From: Aliicoccus sp041838435
GTDB taxonomy: Bacteria > Bacillota > Bacilli > Staphylococcales > Salinicoccaceae
DNA: 21,724 bases
NCBI GenBank assembly: GCA_041838435.1
Contig: JBGYPO010000107.1
Location: 1 to 21,724, forward strand
Direction: 5' to 3'
The notes beneath the pieces are model-generated. The model worked only from the letters and a program-made list of their open reading frames with translations. It made no database searches and was not told the origin of the DNA. Below are positions 8,341 to 15,390 of this stretch, piece by piece. Numbering within the stretch: the first letter of the stretch is position 1; the number at the start of each line of letters is the position of its first letter. The position numbers and the translations under genes are program-made.

Positions 8341-9438
8341 ATGAGCTTTTTAAACCGTTTAAAAAAACGCTTCAGTCAATCTAAATCCGAGGAAGAACTC
8401 AGTCAATCAGTCGAATCCCAACAAGACAAAGTGGATGATGGATTACTTAGTATTGAAGAGTTCGAAGAATGGGAACAAGAACAGATTGGTTATAAATTTA
8501 AGCAGGGGCTTGAGAAATCACGCGAGCGTTTCCAAACAGAAATCAATGCGCTTATGTCTCAATACCGCAAAGTCGATGAAGATTTCTTCGAAGCGCTTGA
8601 AGAGATACTCATTGGTGCAGACGTTGGATTTAATACTGTGATGGAACTAACGGATGAACTGCGACGTGAAGCGCAGCTTAAAAATATTACTGAAACTGAA
8701 GACTTAAGAGAAACAATAGTCGAAAAAATGGTAGAGATTTATAATCGCAACGATGATCTAAGCGATAAAATTAACATCCAAGAAGACGGTCTTACTGTGA
8801 TTTTAGTTGTCGGTGTAAACGGTGTAGGTAAAACGACAAGCATAGGGAAACTTGCACACAAGTATATCTCTGAAGGTAAGTCTGTCATGCTCGCGGCCGG
8901 TGATACATTCCGGGCAGGTGCCATCAACCAGCTTCAAATTTGGGGTGACCGCGTTGGTGCTGAAGTCATAAAGCAGAGCGCGGGCAGCGATCCCGCTGCA
9001 GTTATGTTTGACGCGGTTAACGCTGCTAAAAAACGCGGTGTAGATGTATTAATTTGTGACACTGCAGGACGCTTACAAAACAAAGGTAACTTGATGAACG
9101 AGTTATCAAAGATAAACAAAGTCATTGCACGCGTTATTCCGGATGCACCACATGAGTCATTGCTTGTGCTTGATGCGACAACGGGTCAAAACGCATTGTC
9201 TCAGGCAAAAGCATTTAAAGAAGTGACGAAACTCAGCGGTATCGTTCTGACAAAGCTTGACGGTACAGCTAAGGGTGGTATCGTACTCGCAATTAAAAAT
9301 GAACTTGGCATTCCTGTAAAGTTTGTCGGTCTTGGTGAACAGATGGATGACCTTCAAGAATTCCATGCAGAGAACTATGTGTACGGTCTGTTCGCTGACA
9401 TGGTTGAAGAAGCTGAGGATGACGCAGGAAGCATTTAG
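8341..9438 (+). CDS. ftsY: Signal recognition particle receptor FtsY
   Basis: FtsY is the membrane-associated GTPase that receives SRP-ribosome complexes and passes them to the Sec translocon. It has 365 residues. A short acidic N-terminal region (about 1-60) precedes the NG domain. GTPase motifs are GVNGVGKTT (158-166), DTAGR (240-244) and TKLDG (304-308, followed by TAKGG). The ATG at 8341 immediately follows the smc stop, and its ribosome binding site GGAGAG lies in the last codons of smc, so translation is probably coupled. Confidence 0.96.
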   Translation: MSFLNRLKKRFSQSKSEEELSQSVESQQDKVDDGLLSIEEFEEWEQEQIGYKFKQGLEKSRERFQTEINALMSQYRKVDEDFFEALEEILIGADVGFNTVMELTDELRREAQLKNITETEDLRETIVEKMVEIYNRNDDLSDKINIQEDGLTVILVVGVNGVGKTTSIGKLAHKYISEGKSVMLAAGDTFRAGAINQLQIWGDRVGAEVIKQSAGSDPAAVMFDAVNAAKKRGVDVLICDTAGRLQNKGNLMNELSKINKVIARVIPDAPHESLLVLDATTGQNALSQAKAFKEVTKLSGIVLTKLDGTAKGGIVLAIKNELGIPVKFVGLGEQMDDLQEFHAENYVYGLFADMVEEAEDDAGSI

Positions 9439-9452
9439 AGGGGGTAGCCTGG

Positions 9453-9779
9453 TTGAAGGATGAACTCGAACGTACGATGCGCATGAATTATCTGTATGAT
9501 TTTTATCATGCCCTGCTCACAGATAAACAACGTAAATATATTGAATTATATTACTTAGAAGATTATGCTTTAACAGAAATCGCCGAAACATTAGATGTGA
9601 CGCGACAAGCGGTGTACGATAATTTACAGCGCTCAAAAGATTTACTTGAACACTATGAAGAGAACCTTGGTATGTATGCACATTTTAAGCGTCGCCAAGA
9701 TATTATTAGAGAGCTTAAAAATCTTGTCAAAGATGACGAAGCATTGCGATTAATTGAAGTATTAGAAAAATTGGATTAG
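9453..9779 (+). CDS. ylxM: YlxM family helix-turn-helix protein, SRP-associated
   Basis: This 108-residue protein belongs to the YlxM/UPF0122 family encoded beside ffh in Firmicutes; in streptococci the family has been linked to SRP function. It contains a sigma-factor-like helix-turn-helix, seen as YALTEIAETLDVTRQAVYDNLQRS at about residues 40-63. The start is TTG at 9453, supported by AGAGGGGG at 9437-9444 with 8-nt spacing. The later in-frame ATG codons lack such a site. It lies between ftsY and ffh, 14 bp after the former and 11 bp before the latter. Confidence 0.9.
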   Translation: MKDELERTMRMNYLYDFYHALLTDKQRKYIELYYLEDYALTEIAETLDVTRQAVYDNLQRSKDLLEHYEENLGMYAHFKRRQDIIRELKNLVKDDEALRLIEVLEKLD

Positions 9780-9790
9780 GAGGAATATCA

Positions 9791-11137
9791 ATGGCATTTG
9801 AAGGATTAGGTGAACGCCTCCAAGCGACGATGGACCGTATCAAAGGCAAGGGTAAAGTGTCTGAGAGTGACATTAAAATTATGATGCGTGAAGTGCGATT
9901 GGCACTTTTAGAGGCAGACGTTAACTTTAAAGTGGTCAAGTCATTTGTGAATGACGTAAAAGAACGTGCACTAGGCAGTGCGGTGATGACATCATTGACA
10001 CCAGGTCAACAGGTCATAAAAATCGTACAAGAAGAACTGACGACATTAATGGGTGGGGAGAACCAAAGAATTAATCTCTCGCAAAAACCACCGACTGTCA
10101 TTATGATGGTGGGTCTTCAAGGTGCGGGTAAAACAACAACAAGTGGTAAGCTCGCACTGCATTTACGTAAGAAACACAATAAGAAACCATTGCTTGTGGC
10201 GGGGGATATTTACAGACCGGCAGCGATTGATCAATTACAGACTGTAGGTAAACAAATTGACGTCCCTGTGTTCTCAATGGGTGATAAAGTCTCGCCGCAA
10301 GAAATTGTAACGAACGCGCTCAATCATGCTAGAGAAGAACATTTAGATACAGTCATCATCGATACAGCAGGTCGCCTGCATATCGATGAGTCACTGATGA
10401 ATGAACTAAAAGAAGTGAAGGATATCGCAAAACCAGATGAGATCATGTTAGTCGTTGATGCGATGACGGGTCAAGATGCTGTCAACGTAGCAGAGAGCTT
10501 TAACTCACTTTTAGATATCACAGGTGTGACGCTCACAAAACTTGACGGTGATACACGTGGTGGTGCGGCACTGTCTATAAGAAGTGTGACAGAAAAACCT
10601 ATCAAGTTTGCCGGTGTGAGTGAGAAAATGGACGGACTTGAGCCATTTTACCCGGACCGTATGGCGTCACGTATTCTCGGGATGGGTGACGTGTTATCCA
10701 TCATAGAGAAGGCGCAGGAGAACGTGCAAATGCAAGACCAAAAAGCCCTGCAAAAGAAAATTCAAGATCAGTCATTTACACTCGAAGATTTTCTTGAACA
10801 AATGGATCAGGTCAAGACGCTTGGACCGCTTGACGAGCTCATTAAAATGATGCCGGGTGCGAACAAGATAAAAGGTCTCGATAAGATGAAGATGAGCGGT
10901 AAAGAAATCGACCACGTGCAGGCAATCATTCGCTCGATGACGATGGAAGAACGCGAGCATCCAGAAAAGTTAAACGCGAGCCGTAAGAAACGCATTGCTG
11001 CTGGAAGCGGCCGTTCATTGCAGGAAATCAACCGCTTGTTAAAACAATTCACTGAAATGAAGAAAATGATGAAGCAAATGACGAGTGGTAAAGGTAAGAA
11101 GAAAAATCCATTCGGTGGCATGGGCTTACCATTTTAA
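9791..11137 (+). CDS. ffh: Signal recognition particle protein Ffh
   Basis: Ffh is the SRP54-type GTPase that, with the small cytoplasmic RNA, binds signal sequences emerging from the ribosome. It has 448 residues. An N domain comes first, then the G domain with GLQGAGKTTT (108-117), DTAGR (191-195) and TKLDGD (249-254, followed by TRGG). A methionine-rich M domain (about 300-430) ends in a basic glycine tail. AGGAGGA at 9778-9784 serves the ATG. No terminator with a T-run follows; the rpsP promoter starts about 25 bp on. Confidence 0.96.
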   Translation: MAFEGLGERLQATMDRIKGKGKVSESDIKIMMREVRLALLEADVNFKVVKSFVNDVKERALGSAVMTSLTPGQQVIKIVQEELTTLMGGENQRINLSQKPPTVIMMVGLQGAGKTTTSGKLALHLRKKHNKKPLLVAGDIYRPAAIDQLQTVGKQIDVPVFSMGDKVSPQEIVTNALNHAREEHLDTVIIDTAGRLHIDESLMNELKEVKDIAKPDEIMLVVDAMTGQDAVNVAESFNSLLDITGVTLTKLDGDTRGGAALSIRSVTEKPIKFAGVSEKMDGLEPFYPDRMASRILGMGDVLSIIEKAQENVQMQDQKALQKKIQDQSFTLEDFLEQMDQVKTLGPLDELIKMMPGANKIKGLDKMKMSGKEIDHVQAIIRSMTMEEREHPEKLNASRKKRIAAGSGRSLQEINRLLKQFTEMKKMMKQMTSGKGKKKNPFGGMGLPF

Positions 11138-11162
11138 TTTTAAACTTGTAAAGGAAAAACTC

Positions 11163-11191
11163 TTTACAAAAATCAAAGACTCTGATATAGT
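11163..11191 (+). promoter_or_regulatory. Promoter of the rpsP cluster
   Basis: A -35 box TTTACA (11163-11168) and a -10 box TATAGT (11186-11191) are 17 bp apart. The -35 lies in the right arm of an 8-bp inverted repeat, TTGTAAAG / CTTTACAA (11146-11153 and 11162-11169). Confidence 0.75.
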
Positions 11192-11228
11192 ATTAAAAGT
11201 GAAAAAGTTTAGAGAGGAGTTTTTATAA

Positions 11229-11504
11229 ATGGCAGTTAAAATGAGATTAACACGTATGGGTTCTAAACGTAATCCGTTCTACCGTATTGTAGTAGCAGAT
11301 TCAAGAAGCCCACGTGACGGACGTATCATTGAACAAGTTGGTTACTACAATCCTGTTTCAAAGGATGAAGAGAACGTTAAACTTGATGAAGAAAAAGTAT
11401 TCGATTGGCTGAAAAAAGGCGCGAAGCCAAGCGACACAGTACGTAACATTTTAAGCAAACGCGGCATTATGGAAAAATACCATAATGATAAATACAGCAA
11501 ATAA
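11229..11504 (+). CDS. rpsP: 30S ribosomal protein bS16
   Basis: The 91-residue basic protein opens with MAVKMRLTRMGSKRNPFYRIVVADSR, the bS16 hallmark, and contains GRIIEQVGYYNP. It binds 16S rRNA and helps assemble the small subunit. AGAGAGGAG (11211-11219) is a strong ribosome binding site. It heads the rpsP-khpA-rimM-trmD cluster, behind its own promoter. Confidence 0.98.
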   Translation: MAVKMRLTRMGSKRNPFYRIVVADSRSPRDGRIIEQVGYYNPVSKDEENVKLDEEKVFDWLKKGAKPSDTVRNILSKRGIMEKYHNDKYSK

Positions 11505-11507
11505 CAT

Positions 11508-11735
11508 ATGAAAGAATTATTACAAACAATTCTTGAACCGATGCTGGATTATCCAGATGCGCTTGACATCGAAGTTCATGAAACAAAGCATCATACGACG
11601 CTTAAAGTAAATGTACATGAAGATGATATGGGACGTGTTATTGGTAGACGTGGTCGCGTGATTAAAGCAATTCGTACAGTAATGTCGAATGCAAATCTGT
11701 CGAACACCAAGAAAGTGTTTGTTGAATTAGATTAA
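11508..11735 (+). CDS. khpA: KH-domain RNA-binding protein KhpA (YlqC family)
   Basis: This 75-residue protein is a single KH domain with the RNA-binding GxxG loop GRRG at residues 46-49, in VIGRRGRVIKAIRTV. Homologues (YlqC/KhpA) bind RNA and in several Firmicutes pair with KhpB to affect cell division or elongation; that role is from family knowledge. The gene starts 3 bp after the rpsP stop and no Shine-Dalgarno is visible in the preceding bases, so it probably relies on ribosomes finishing rpsP. A terminator follows directly. Confidence 0.92.
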   Translation: MKELLQTILEPMLDYPDALDIEVHETKHHTTLKVNVHEDDMGRVIGRRGRVIKAIRTVMSNANLSNTKKVFVELD

Positions 11736-11764
11736 GACATACCCTTGGTGGTGTGTCTTTTTTT
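11735..11764 (+). terminator. Rho-independent terminator between khpA and rimM
   Basis: A 9-bp stem AGACATACC / GGTGTGTCT (one T-G pair) around CTTGGT is followed by seven T residues. It begins at the last base of the khpA stop codon. rimM starts only 25 bp later with no clear promoter between, so read-through is probably needed for rimM and trmD. Confidence 0.85.
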
Positions 11765-11789
11765 CATATTGAATTAGGAGTTGAGCATT

Positions 11790-12281
11790 ATGTCGATGGT
11801 CATAGGAAAAGTAGTAAACTTTCACGGTGTGAAAGGTGAAGTGAAAATAGGAAGCAGCTCGGACTTTATCGAAGCACGTTTAGAACCAGGCAATATAGTC
11901 ACAATTGACGGCAGTGAGTTTGAAATCGTCAGCTACCGTCAGCACAAAAACTTTCATATGGTGATGTTTAAAGACTTTGAAAATTTAAATGCTGTTGAAC
12001 ATCTGAAAGGTCATGATGTGTATCAGGATGCTGAAGCAATCGAAGTTCTGTATGATGAGGGCGAGTATCACTATAAAGACATTATTGGACTCCGCGCGTT
12101 TACGATGGATGGTCGTGAAATTGGTATGATTACACGCATTATAGATACCGGCGCCAAAGATGTGTGGGTCATTACAGGCGATAAAGAATACATGGTGCCA
12201 TATGTCGATGATTTTGTGAAAGTTGTGGACCTAGAAGCCGGCACTGTAAGTATTGATCCGATTGAAGGGCTGCTCGAATGA
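11790..12281 (+). CDS. rimM: Ribosome maturation factor RimM
   Basis: RimM helps mature the 30S head by binding bS16-uS19 regions. The 163-residue protein starts MSMVIGKVVNFHGVKGEVKI, the usual RimM opening, and ends in a PRC-barrel domain (about residues 90-163; ending SIDPIEGLLE). I chose the ATG at 11790, 9 nt after AGGAG at 11776-11780. The TTG at 11781 abuts that site and would be too close. The stop overlaps the trmD start by 4 bp (ATGA). Confidence 0.94.
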   Translation: MSMVIGKVVNFHGVKGEVKIGSSSDFIEARLEPGNIVTIDGSEFEIVSYRQHKNFHMVMFKDFENLNAVEHLKGHDVYQDAEAIEVLYDEGEYHYKDIIGLRAFTMDGREIGMITRIIDTGAKDVWVITGDKEYMVPYVDDFVKVVDLEAGTVSIDPIEGLLE

Positions 12282-12946
12282 AAATTCACTATTTAACATT
12301 ATTTCCTGAAATGTTTGAAGGCGTGCTCGGGACATCTATTTTGGGACGTGCAAAAGATAAAGATCTTGTTGATTATCAATTGATTAACTTTCGGGACTAT
12401 TCAGGGAATAAACACAACAAAGTAGACGACTATCCATATGGCGGCGGCGCCGGCATGGTGTTAAAACCAGAACCAATATTTAATGCGATGGATGATTTGA
12501 AACTGCGTGCCGGCGCACGCGTCGTATTGTTGTGCCCGCAGGGTGCCCGATTCGACCAGAAAAAAGCAGAAGAGCTGAGTGCGGTTGACGAGATTGTCTT
12601 TATCTGCGGACATTACGAGGGTTACGACGAACGTATTCGTACGTTAGTTACGGATGAAATTTCTATCGGTGACTATGTATTGACAGGTGGCGAACTCGCA
12701 AGCATGACAATGACCGATGCGATTGTACGGTTGATACCAGGCGTGCTGAGTCGAGAAGAAAGTCATATTGAAGACTCTTTTTCTACAGGAATGCTCGAGC
12801 ATCCCCATTACACGAGACCAAGGGAGTACCGGGGGATGCGTGTACCGGATGTTTTGCTGAGTGGAAATCACAAGGATATCGATGCCTGGCGTAAAGCCGA
12901 ATCGTTGAAGCGTACGAGGGAACGGCGTCCGGATCTGCTCGAGTAA
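12278..12946 (+). CDS. trmD: tRNA (guanine37-N1)-methyltransferase TrmD, shortened C-terminus
   Basis: TrmD uses SAM to methylate G37 of tRNAs and prevents frameshifting. Core motifs are intact: PYGGGAGM (54-61), the SAM-knot segments PQG and GHYEGYDER, SIGDYVLTGGEL (129-140), Arg151, and catalytic Asp166 in EDSF, followed by HPHYTRP and LLSGNH. The protein has only 222 residues, whereas relatives have about 240-250. It stops right after RRPDLLE, where others continue with a tail of about 20 residues beginning NYPLT or similar. Reading the other frames downstream does not recover that tail. A 41-bp repeat array begins at the base after the stop. The catalytic domain looks complete, so activity is likely; the effect of the missing last helix is unknown. 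Confidence 0.94.
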   Translation: MKIHYLTLFPEMFEGVLGTSILGRAKDKDLVDYQLINFRDYSGNKHNKVDDYPYGGGAGMVLKPEPIFNAMDDLKLRAGARVVLLCPQGARFDQKKAEELSAVDEIVFICGHYEGYDERIRTLVTDEISIGDYVLTGGELASMTMTDAIVRLIPGVLSREESHIEDSFSTGMLEHPHYTRPREYRGMRVPDVLLSGNHKDIDAWRKAESLKRTRERRPDLLE

Positions 12947-13050
12947 GGTTTGGGTGGATTGGTTTCTCATAGAGCTGCTATGGCGTTTACCTTCTCCATG
13001 AGGTTTCTCATAGAGCTACTGGATGGTTTATCTTCTCAATGAGGATTAAA
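12947..13050. repeat. Hairpin repeat array R3, left part (before the acetyltransferase gene)
   Basis: The array begins at the base after the trmD stop with a partial head (GGTTTGGG). Heads CGTTTACC at 12984 and GGTTTATC at 13025 are 41 bp apart. The units carry CTCCATGAG or CTCAATGAG, loop GTTT, and CTCATAGAG, which form a short-loop hairpin with a C-A mispair. The series breaks down after GAGGATTAAAGATAG near 13050. The same repeat resumes after the acetyltransferase gene. Confidence 0.88.
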
Positions 13051-13132
13051 GATAGAAGATAAATCTTTGTATAAAGATAAAAGAAACCCGACAATACAGC
13101 CGTTTCTGAAAAAAATTAAAGGAGACGGGACT

Positions 13133-13576
13133 ATGCCTATGAACTTTAGAGAAATTACAAATGAAGATTATATTAATTGTGCTGAAAATTTAGTCGCTGT
13201 TTACGCAGGATCCCCATGGCATAATAAATGGACCAAAGAAGAAGCGTTACTTAGAATTGAAGCTACAATGAGTGGCTTCAATTCAAGGGGATATGTTATT
13301 GAAAATAACGATGAGATAATTGCAATGTGTATAGGTAGAATTGACTATTATTTTAATAATCTGCATCAATTCTGTATTGATGAATTCAATGTTATTCCCA
13401 GTCACCAAGGTCATGGTATCGGGAAAGAATTAATAAACTCTGTCTCAAATTTAATGAAAAATGATGAAGTACATAAGATTTTTTTAATTACTGGTGGAGA
13501 GTTAGCAGCAAAATTCTATAAAAATAATGGATTCCTAAAATCAAATGAAGGTTTTATGATGGAGCTCGAATTATAA
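13133..13576 (+). CDS. GNAT family N-acetyltransferase, substrate unknown
   Basis: The 147-residue protein has a GNAT fold signature. The acetyl-CoA binding motif A is seen as HQGHGIGKEL (91-100), after the strand FCIDEFNVIPS. The C-terminal AAKFYKNNGF is the usual GNAT motif B ending. Relatives acetylate small molecules or protein termini; nothing here fixes the substrate. AAAGGAGAC at 13118-13126 supports the ATG at 13133; an ATG at 13139 is an alternative. The gene is AT-richer than its neighbours and splits trmD from rplS, which are adjacent in related genomes. Hairpin repeats of one type lie on both sides, suggesting acquisition into, or together with, the array. It has no clear terminator of its own besides these hairpins. 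Confidence 0.85.
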   Translation: MPMNFREITNEDYINCAENLVAVYAGSPWHNKWTKEEALLRIEATMSGFNSRGYVIENNDEIIAMCIGRIDYYFNNLHQFCIDEFNVIPSHQGHGIGKELINSVSNLMKNDEVHKIFLITGGELAAKFYKNNGFLKSNEGFMMELEL

Positions 13577-13585
13577 TCAAAAATC

Positions 13586-13749
13586 CGTTTATTTTCTCCA
13601 TGAGGTTTCTCATAGAGCTACTAAGCGGTTTATCTGCTCCATGAGGTTTCTCATAGAGCTACTAAGCGGTTTATCTGCTCCATGAGGATTCTCATAGAGC
13701 TACTAAGCGGTTTATCTGCTCCATGAGGATTCTTCGTGATACGCAAAAA
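13586..13749. repeat. Hairpin repeat array R3, right part (41-bp units)
   Basis: Unit heads fall at 13586 (CGTTTATT), 13627, 13668 and 13709 (GGTTTATC), exactly 41 bp apart. Each of the first units forms GCTC-C-ATGAG, loop GTTT (or GATT), CTCAT-A-GAGC: a 10-bp stem with one conserved C-A mispair. The unit at 13709-13749 is a hybrid: it starts like R3 but ends ATACGCAAAAA, similar to the ends of the R4 units that follow. The array starts only 10 bp after the acetyltransferase stop. Confidence 0.95.
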
Positions 13750-13948
13750 GGTTTATCGTATGACGGAGCACTCTCCGCTACCCGTTAAAAGGTTTATCGT
13801 ATGACGGAGCACTCTCCGCAACCCGTTAAAAGGTTTATCGTATGACGGAGCACTCTCCGCTACCCGTTAAAAGGTTTATCGTATGACGGAGCACTCTCCG
13901 TTACCCGTTAAAAGGATTTATCGTATGACGGAAGATTCTCGTCCATAC
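13750..13948. repeat. Hairpin repeat array R4, in register with R3 (41-bp units)
   Basis: Four full 41-bp copies start at 13750, 13791, 13832 and 13873, and a partial fifth starts at 13914. They share the head GGTTTATC with R3 but carry another hairpin, CGGAG-CACT-CTCCG, and end CCCGTTAAAA. Copies differ from each other mainly at one or two bases after CTCCG. The last copy has one extra base in its head and can form GTATGACG / CGTCCATAC with one bulge. The 41-bp spacing from R3 continues without a break. No gene is seen between 13577 and 14098. Confidence 0.95.
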
Positions 13949-13987
13949 AATTCAAACAATAATCATCAAAAAAGCACACTCAACCAG

Positions 13988-14016
13988 TTGTTTTAATCAA
14001 GGTATTATGCTATTAT
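13988..14016 (+). promoter_or_regulatory. Promoter and leader region of rplS
   Basis: A -35-like TTGTTT (13988-13993) and -10 TATTAT (14011-14016) are 17 bp apart. Transcription would begin near 14023, giving a leader of about 76 nt before rplS. Firmicutes often carry an L19 leader structure at this place. The stretch 14024-14075 contains short self-complementary segments (GTGA / TCAC, TGCT / GGCA), but I cannot confirm the known fold by eye. Confidence 0.65.
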
Positions 14017-14098
14017 ATTTAAATGTGTGAATGCACAAATCACAATCATCCGCTGCTGTAAAAATATTTGGCAAGACGATTGAATGGGAGAAGATATT

Positions 14099-14446
14099 AT
14101 GTCACAAGAATTACTAAGAAACTTAACAAAGGATCAGTTGAAAACTGACCTGCCTGTTTTCAAACCAGGTGATACAGTGCGTGTTCACGTGCGTATCATT
14201 GAGGGTAGCCGTGAGCGTATCCAGGTTTATGAAGGTGTCGTAATCAAGCGTCGTGGTGGTGGAATTTCTGAAACATTTACAGTACGTAAGATTTCTTACG
14301 GTGTAGGTGTTGAGCGTACATTCCCTGTTCACTCGCCTAAAATCGAAAAGATTGATGTAACGCGTCGTGGACGTGTACGTCGTGCGAAACTTTACTACTT
14401 ACGTAACTTACGTGGTAAAGCTGCGCGTATCAGAGAAATTCGCTAA
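14099..14446 (+). CDS. rplS: 50S ribosomal protein bL19
   Basis: bL19 sits at the 30S-50S interface of the ribosome. The 115-residue protein contains FKPGDTVRVHVRIIEGSRER and ends KLYYLRNLRGKAARIREIR, both diagnostic. I chose the ATG at 14099 because GGGAG at 14086-14090 lies 8 nt before it and the length then fits the family; the ATG at 14084 would put the ribosome binding site inside the gene. It has its own promoter and terminator, so it is expressed apart from trmD here. Confidence 0.97.
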   Translation: MSQELLRNLTKDQLKTDLPVFKPGDTVRVHVRIIEGSRERIQVYEGVVIKRRGGGISETFTVRKISYGVGVERTFPVHSPKIEKIDVTRRGRVRRAKLYYLRNLRGKAARIREIR

Positions 14447-14464
14447 TTATAGCATTTTCCTGCG

Positions 14465-14504
14465 AAAGCTCATCTATTATAAGAATAGGTGAGCTTTTTA
14501 TTTT
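14465..14504 (+). terminator. Rho-independent terminator after rplS
   Basis: A 14-bp stem (14465-14478 with 14484-14497, one T-G pair) around ATAAG is followed by a T-rich tail to 14504. It separates rplS from rbgA. Confidence 0.92.
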
Positions 14505-14526
14505 AAGGTAGAAAGGAGTCAAATCA

Positions 14527-15390
14527 ATGAGTATAAACTGGTTTCCAGGGCATATGGCGAAAGCGCGTCGTCAAATTGAAGAAGTGCTTAAAAAGATTGA
14601 TGTCGTCATCGAAATTCTAGATGCACGCATCCCCGTTTCAAGTCATAACCCCATGCTTGATGAAGTGGTTAAAAATAAGCCGCGCATTATATTGTTAAAC
14701 AAAAAGGATCTTGCTGACCCTAACGAAACAAACAAGTGGATTGCCCATTTCAAACGTCAAGGTTATCAAGTGTTAGCGCTAAATGGACGTGAAAGTCACC
14801 TGATAAAAAAAATTGAACCGCTTGCCGAAATCGCAACGCAGGATTATTTTGATAAACAAGCTGCAAAGGGCATTAATAAACGTGCGATTCGTGCGATGAT
14901 ATTTGGTATTCCGAACGTTGGAAAATCAACGATTATTAACAACATTGCTGGAAAAAAACAGGCAATCACCGGCAACACGCCTGGTGTAACTAAAAAACAG
15001 CAATGGATTAAAGCAGGTCGTGATATGGAATTGCTCGACACGCCGGGTATACTTTGGCCAAAATTCGAGACGCAAGTAACAGGGCAGAAGTTGAGTTTAA
15101 CAGGTGCCATTAAAGATGCAGTAGTGCCGCTCGATGAGGTCGCAATATATGCGTTAGGTTACCTACAAACGCATGACTTAGAGAGAATGAACAAATTTTA
15201 TAATATCAATGTAGATAAACACACAGATACTATTGAAATATTCGATGCAATCGGTACGTCACGTGGCTTCAAAATGCGTGGTAACTTAATCGATTACGAG
15301 CAGGTGACAAACCGTGTGATATATGACGTTAGAAACGGTAAAGTGGGCGCGTATTCATTTGATAAGGTTGAGAACTATGCACAAGATTAA
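14527..15390 (+). CDS. rbgA: Ribosome biogenesis GTPase RbgA (YlqF)
   Basis: RbgA is a circularly permuted GTPase needed for late 50S subunit assembly. The 287-residue protein shows the permuted motif order: G4 NKKD (58-61) comes before G1 GIPNVGKS (127-134), then GNTPGVTK (149-156) and G3 DTPG (171-174). It opens MSINWFPGHMAKARRQI, the typical YlqF start. AAAGGAG at 14512-14518 precedes the ATG. It overlaps rnhB by 14 bp, a conserved pairing. No promoter is obvious in the 22 bp after the rplS terminator, so some transcription may come through it. Confidence 0.95.
   Translation: MSINWFPGHMAKARRQIEEVLKKIDVVIEILDARIPVSSHNPMLDEVVKNKPRIILLNKKDLADPNETNKWIAHFKRQGYQVLALNGRESHLIKKIEPLAEIATQDYFDKQAAKGINKRAIRAMIFGIPNVGKSTIINNIAGKKQAITGNTPGVTKKQQWIKAGRDMELLDTPGILWPKFETQVTGQKLSLTGAIKDAVVPLDEVAIYALGYLQTHDLERMNKFYNINVDKHTDTIEIFDAIGTSRGFKMRGNLIDYEQVTNRVIYDVRNGKVGAYSFDKVENYAQD

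Noticed and set aside
12644..12970. 108-codon open frame on the - strand opposite trmD
   Set aside because: It is a shadow of trmD with no start signal and no recognisable family.
13586..13948. CRISPR array
   Set aside because: Units are direct tandem repeats without unique spacers, and no cas genes are present.
12947..13948. Insertion sequence or transposon around the acetyltransferase gene
   Set aside because: There is no transposase, no terminal inverted repeat pair of IS type and no clear target duplication; the flanks are tandem hairpin repeats.
14024..14098. Confirmed L19 leader RNA
   Set aside because: The position is right, but I could only find short possible stems and could not match the known fold, so it is only mentioned with the promoter.
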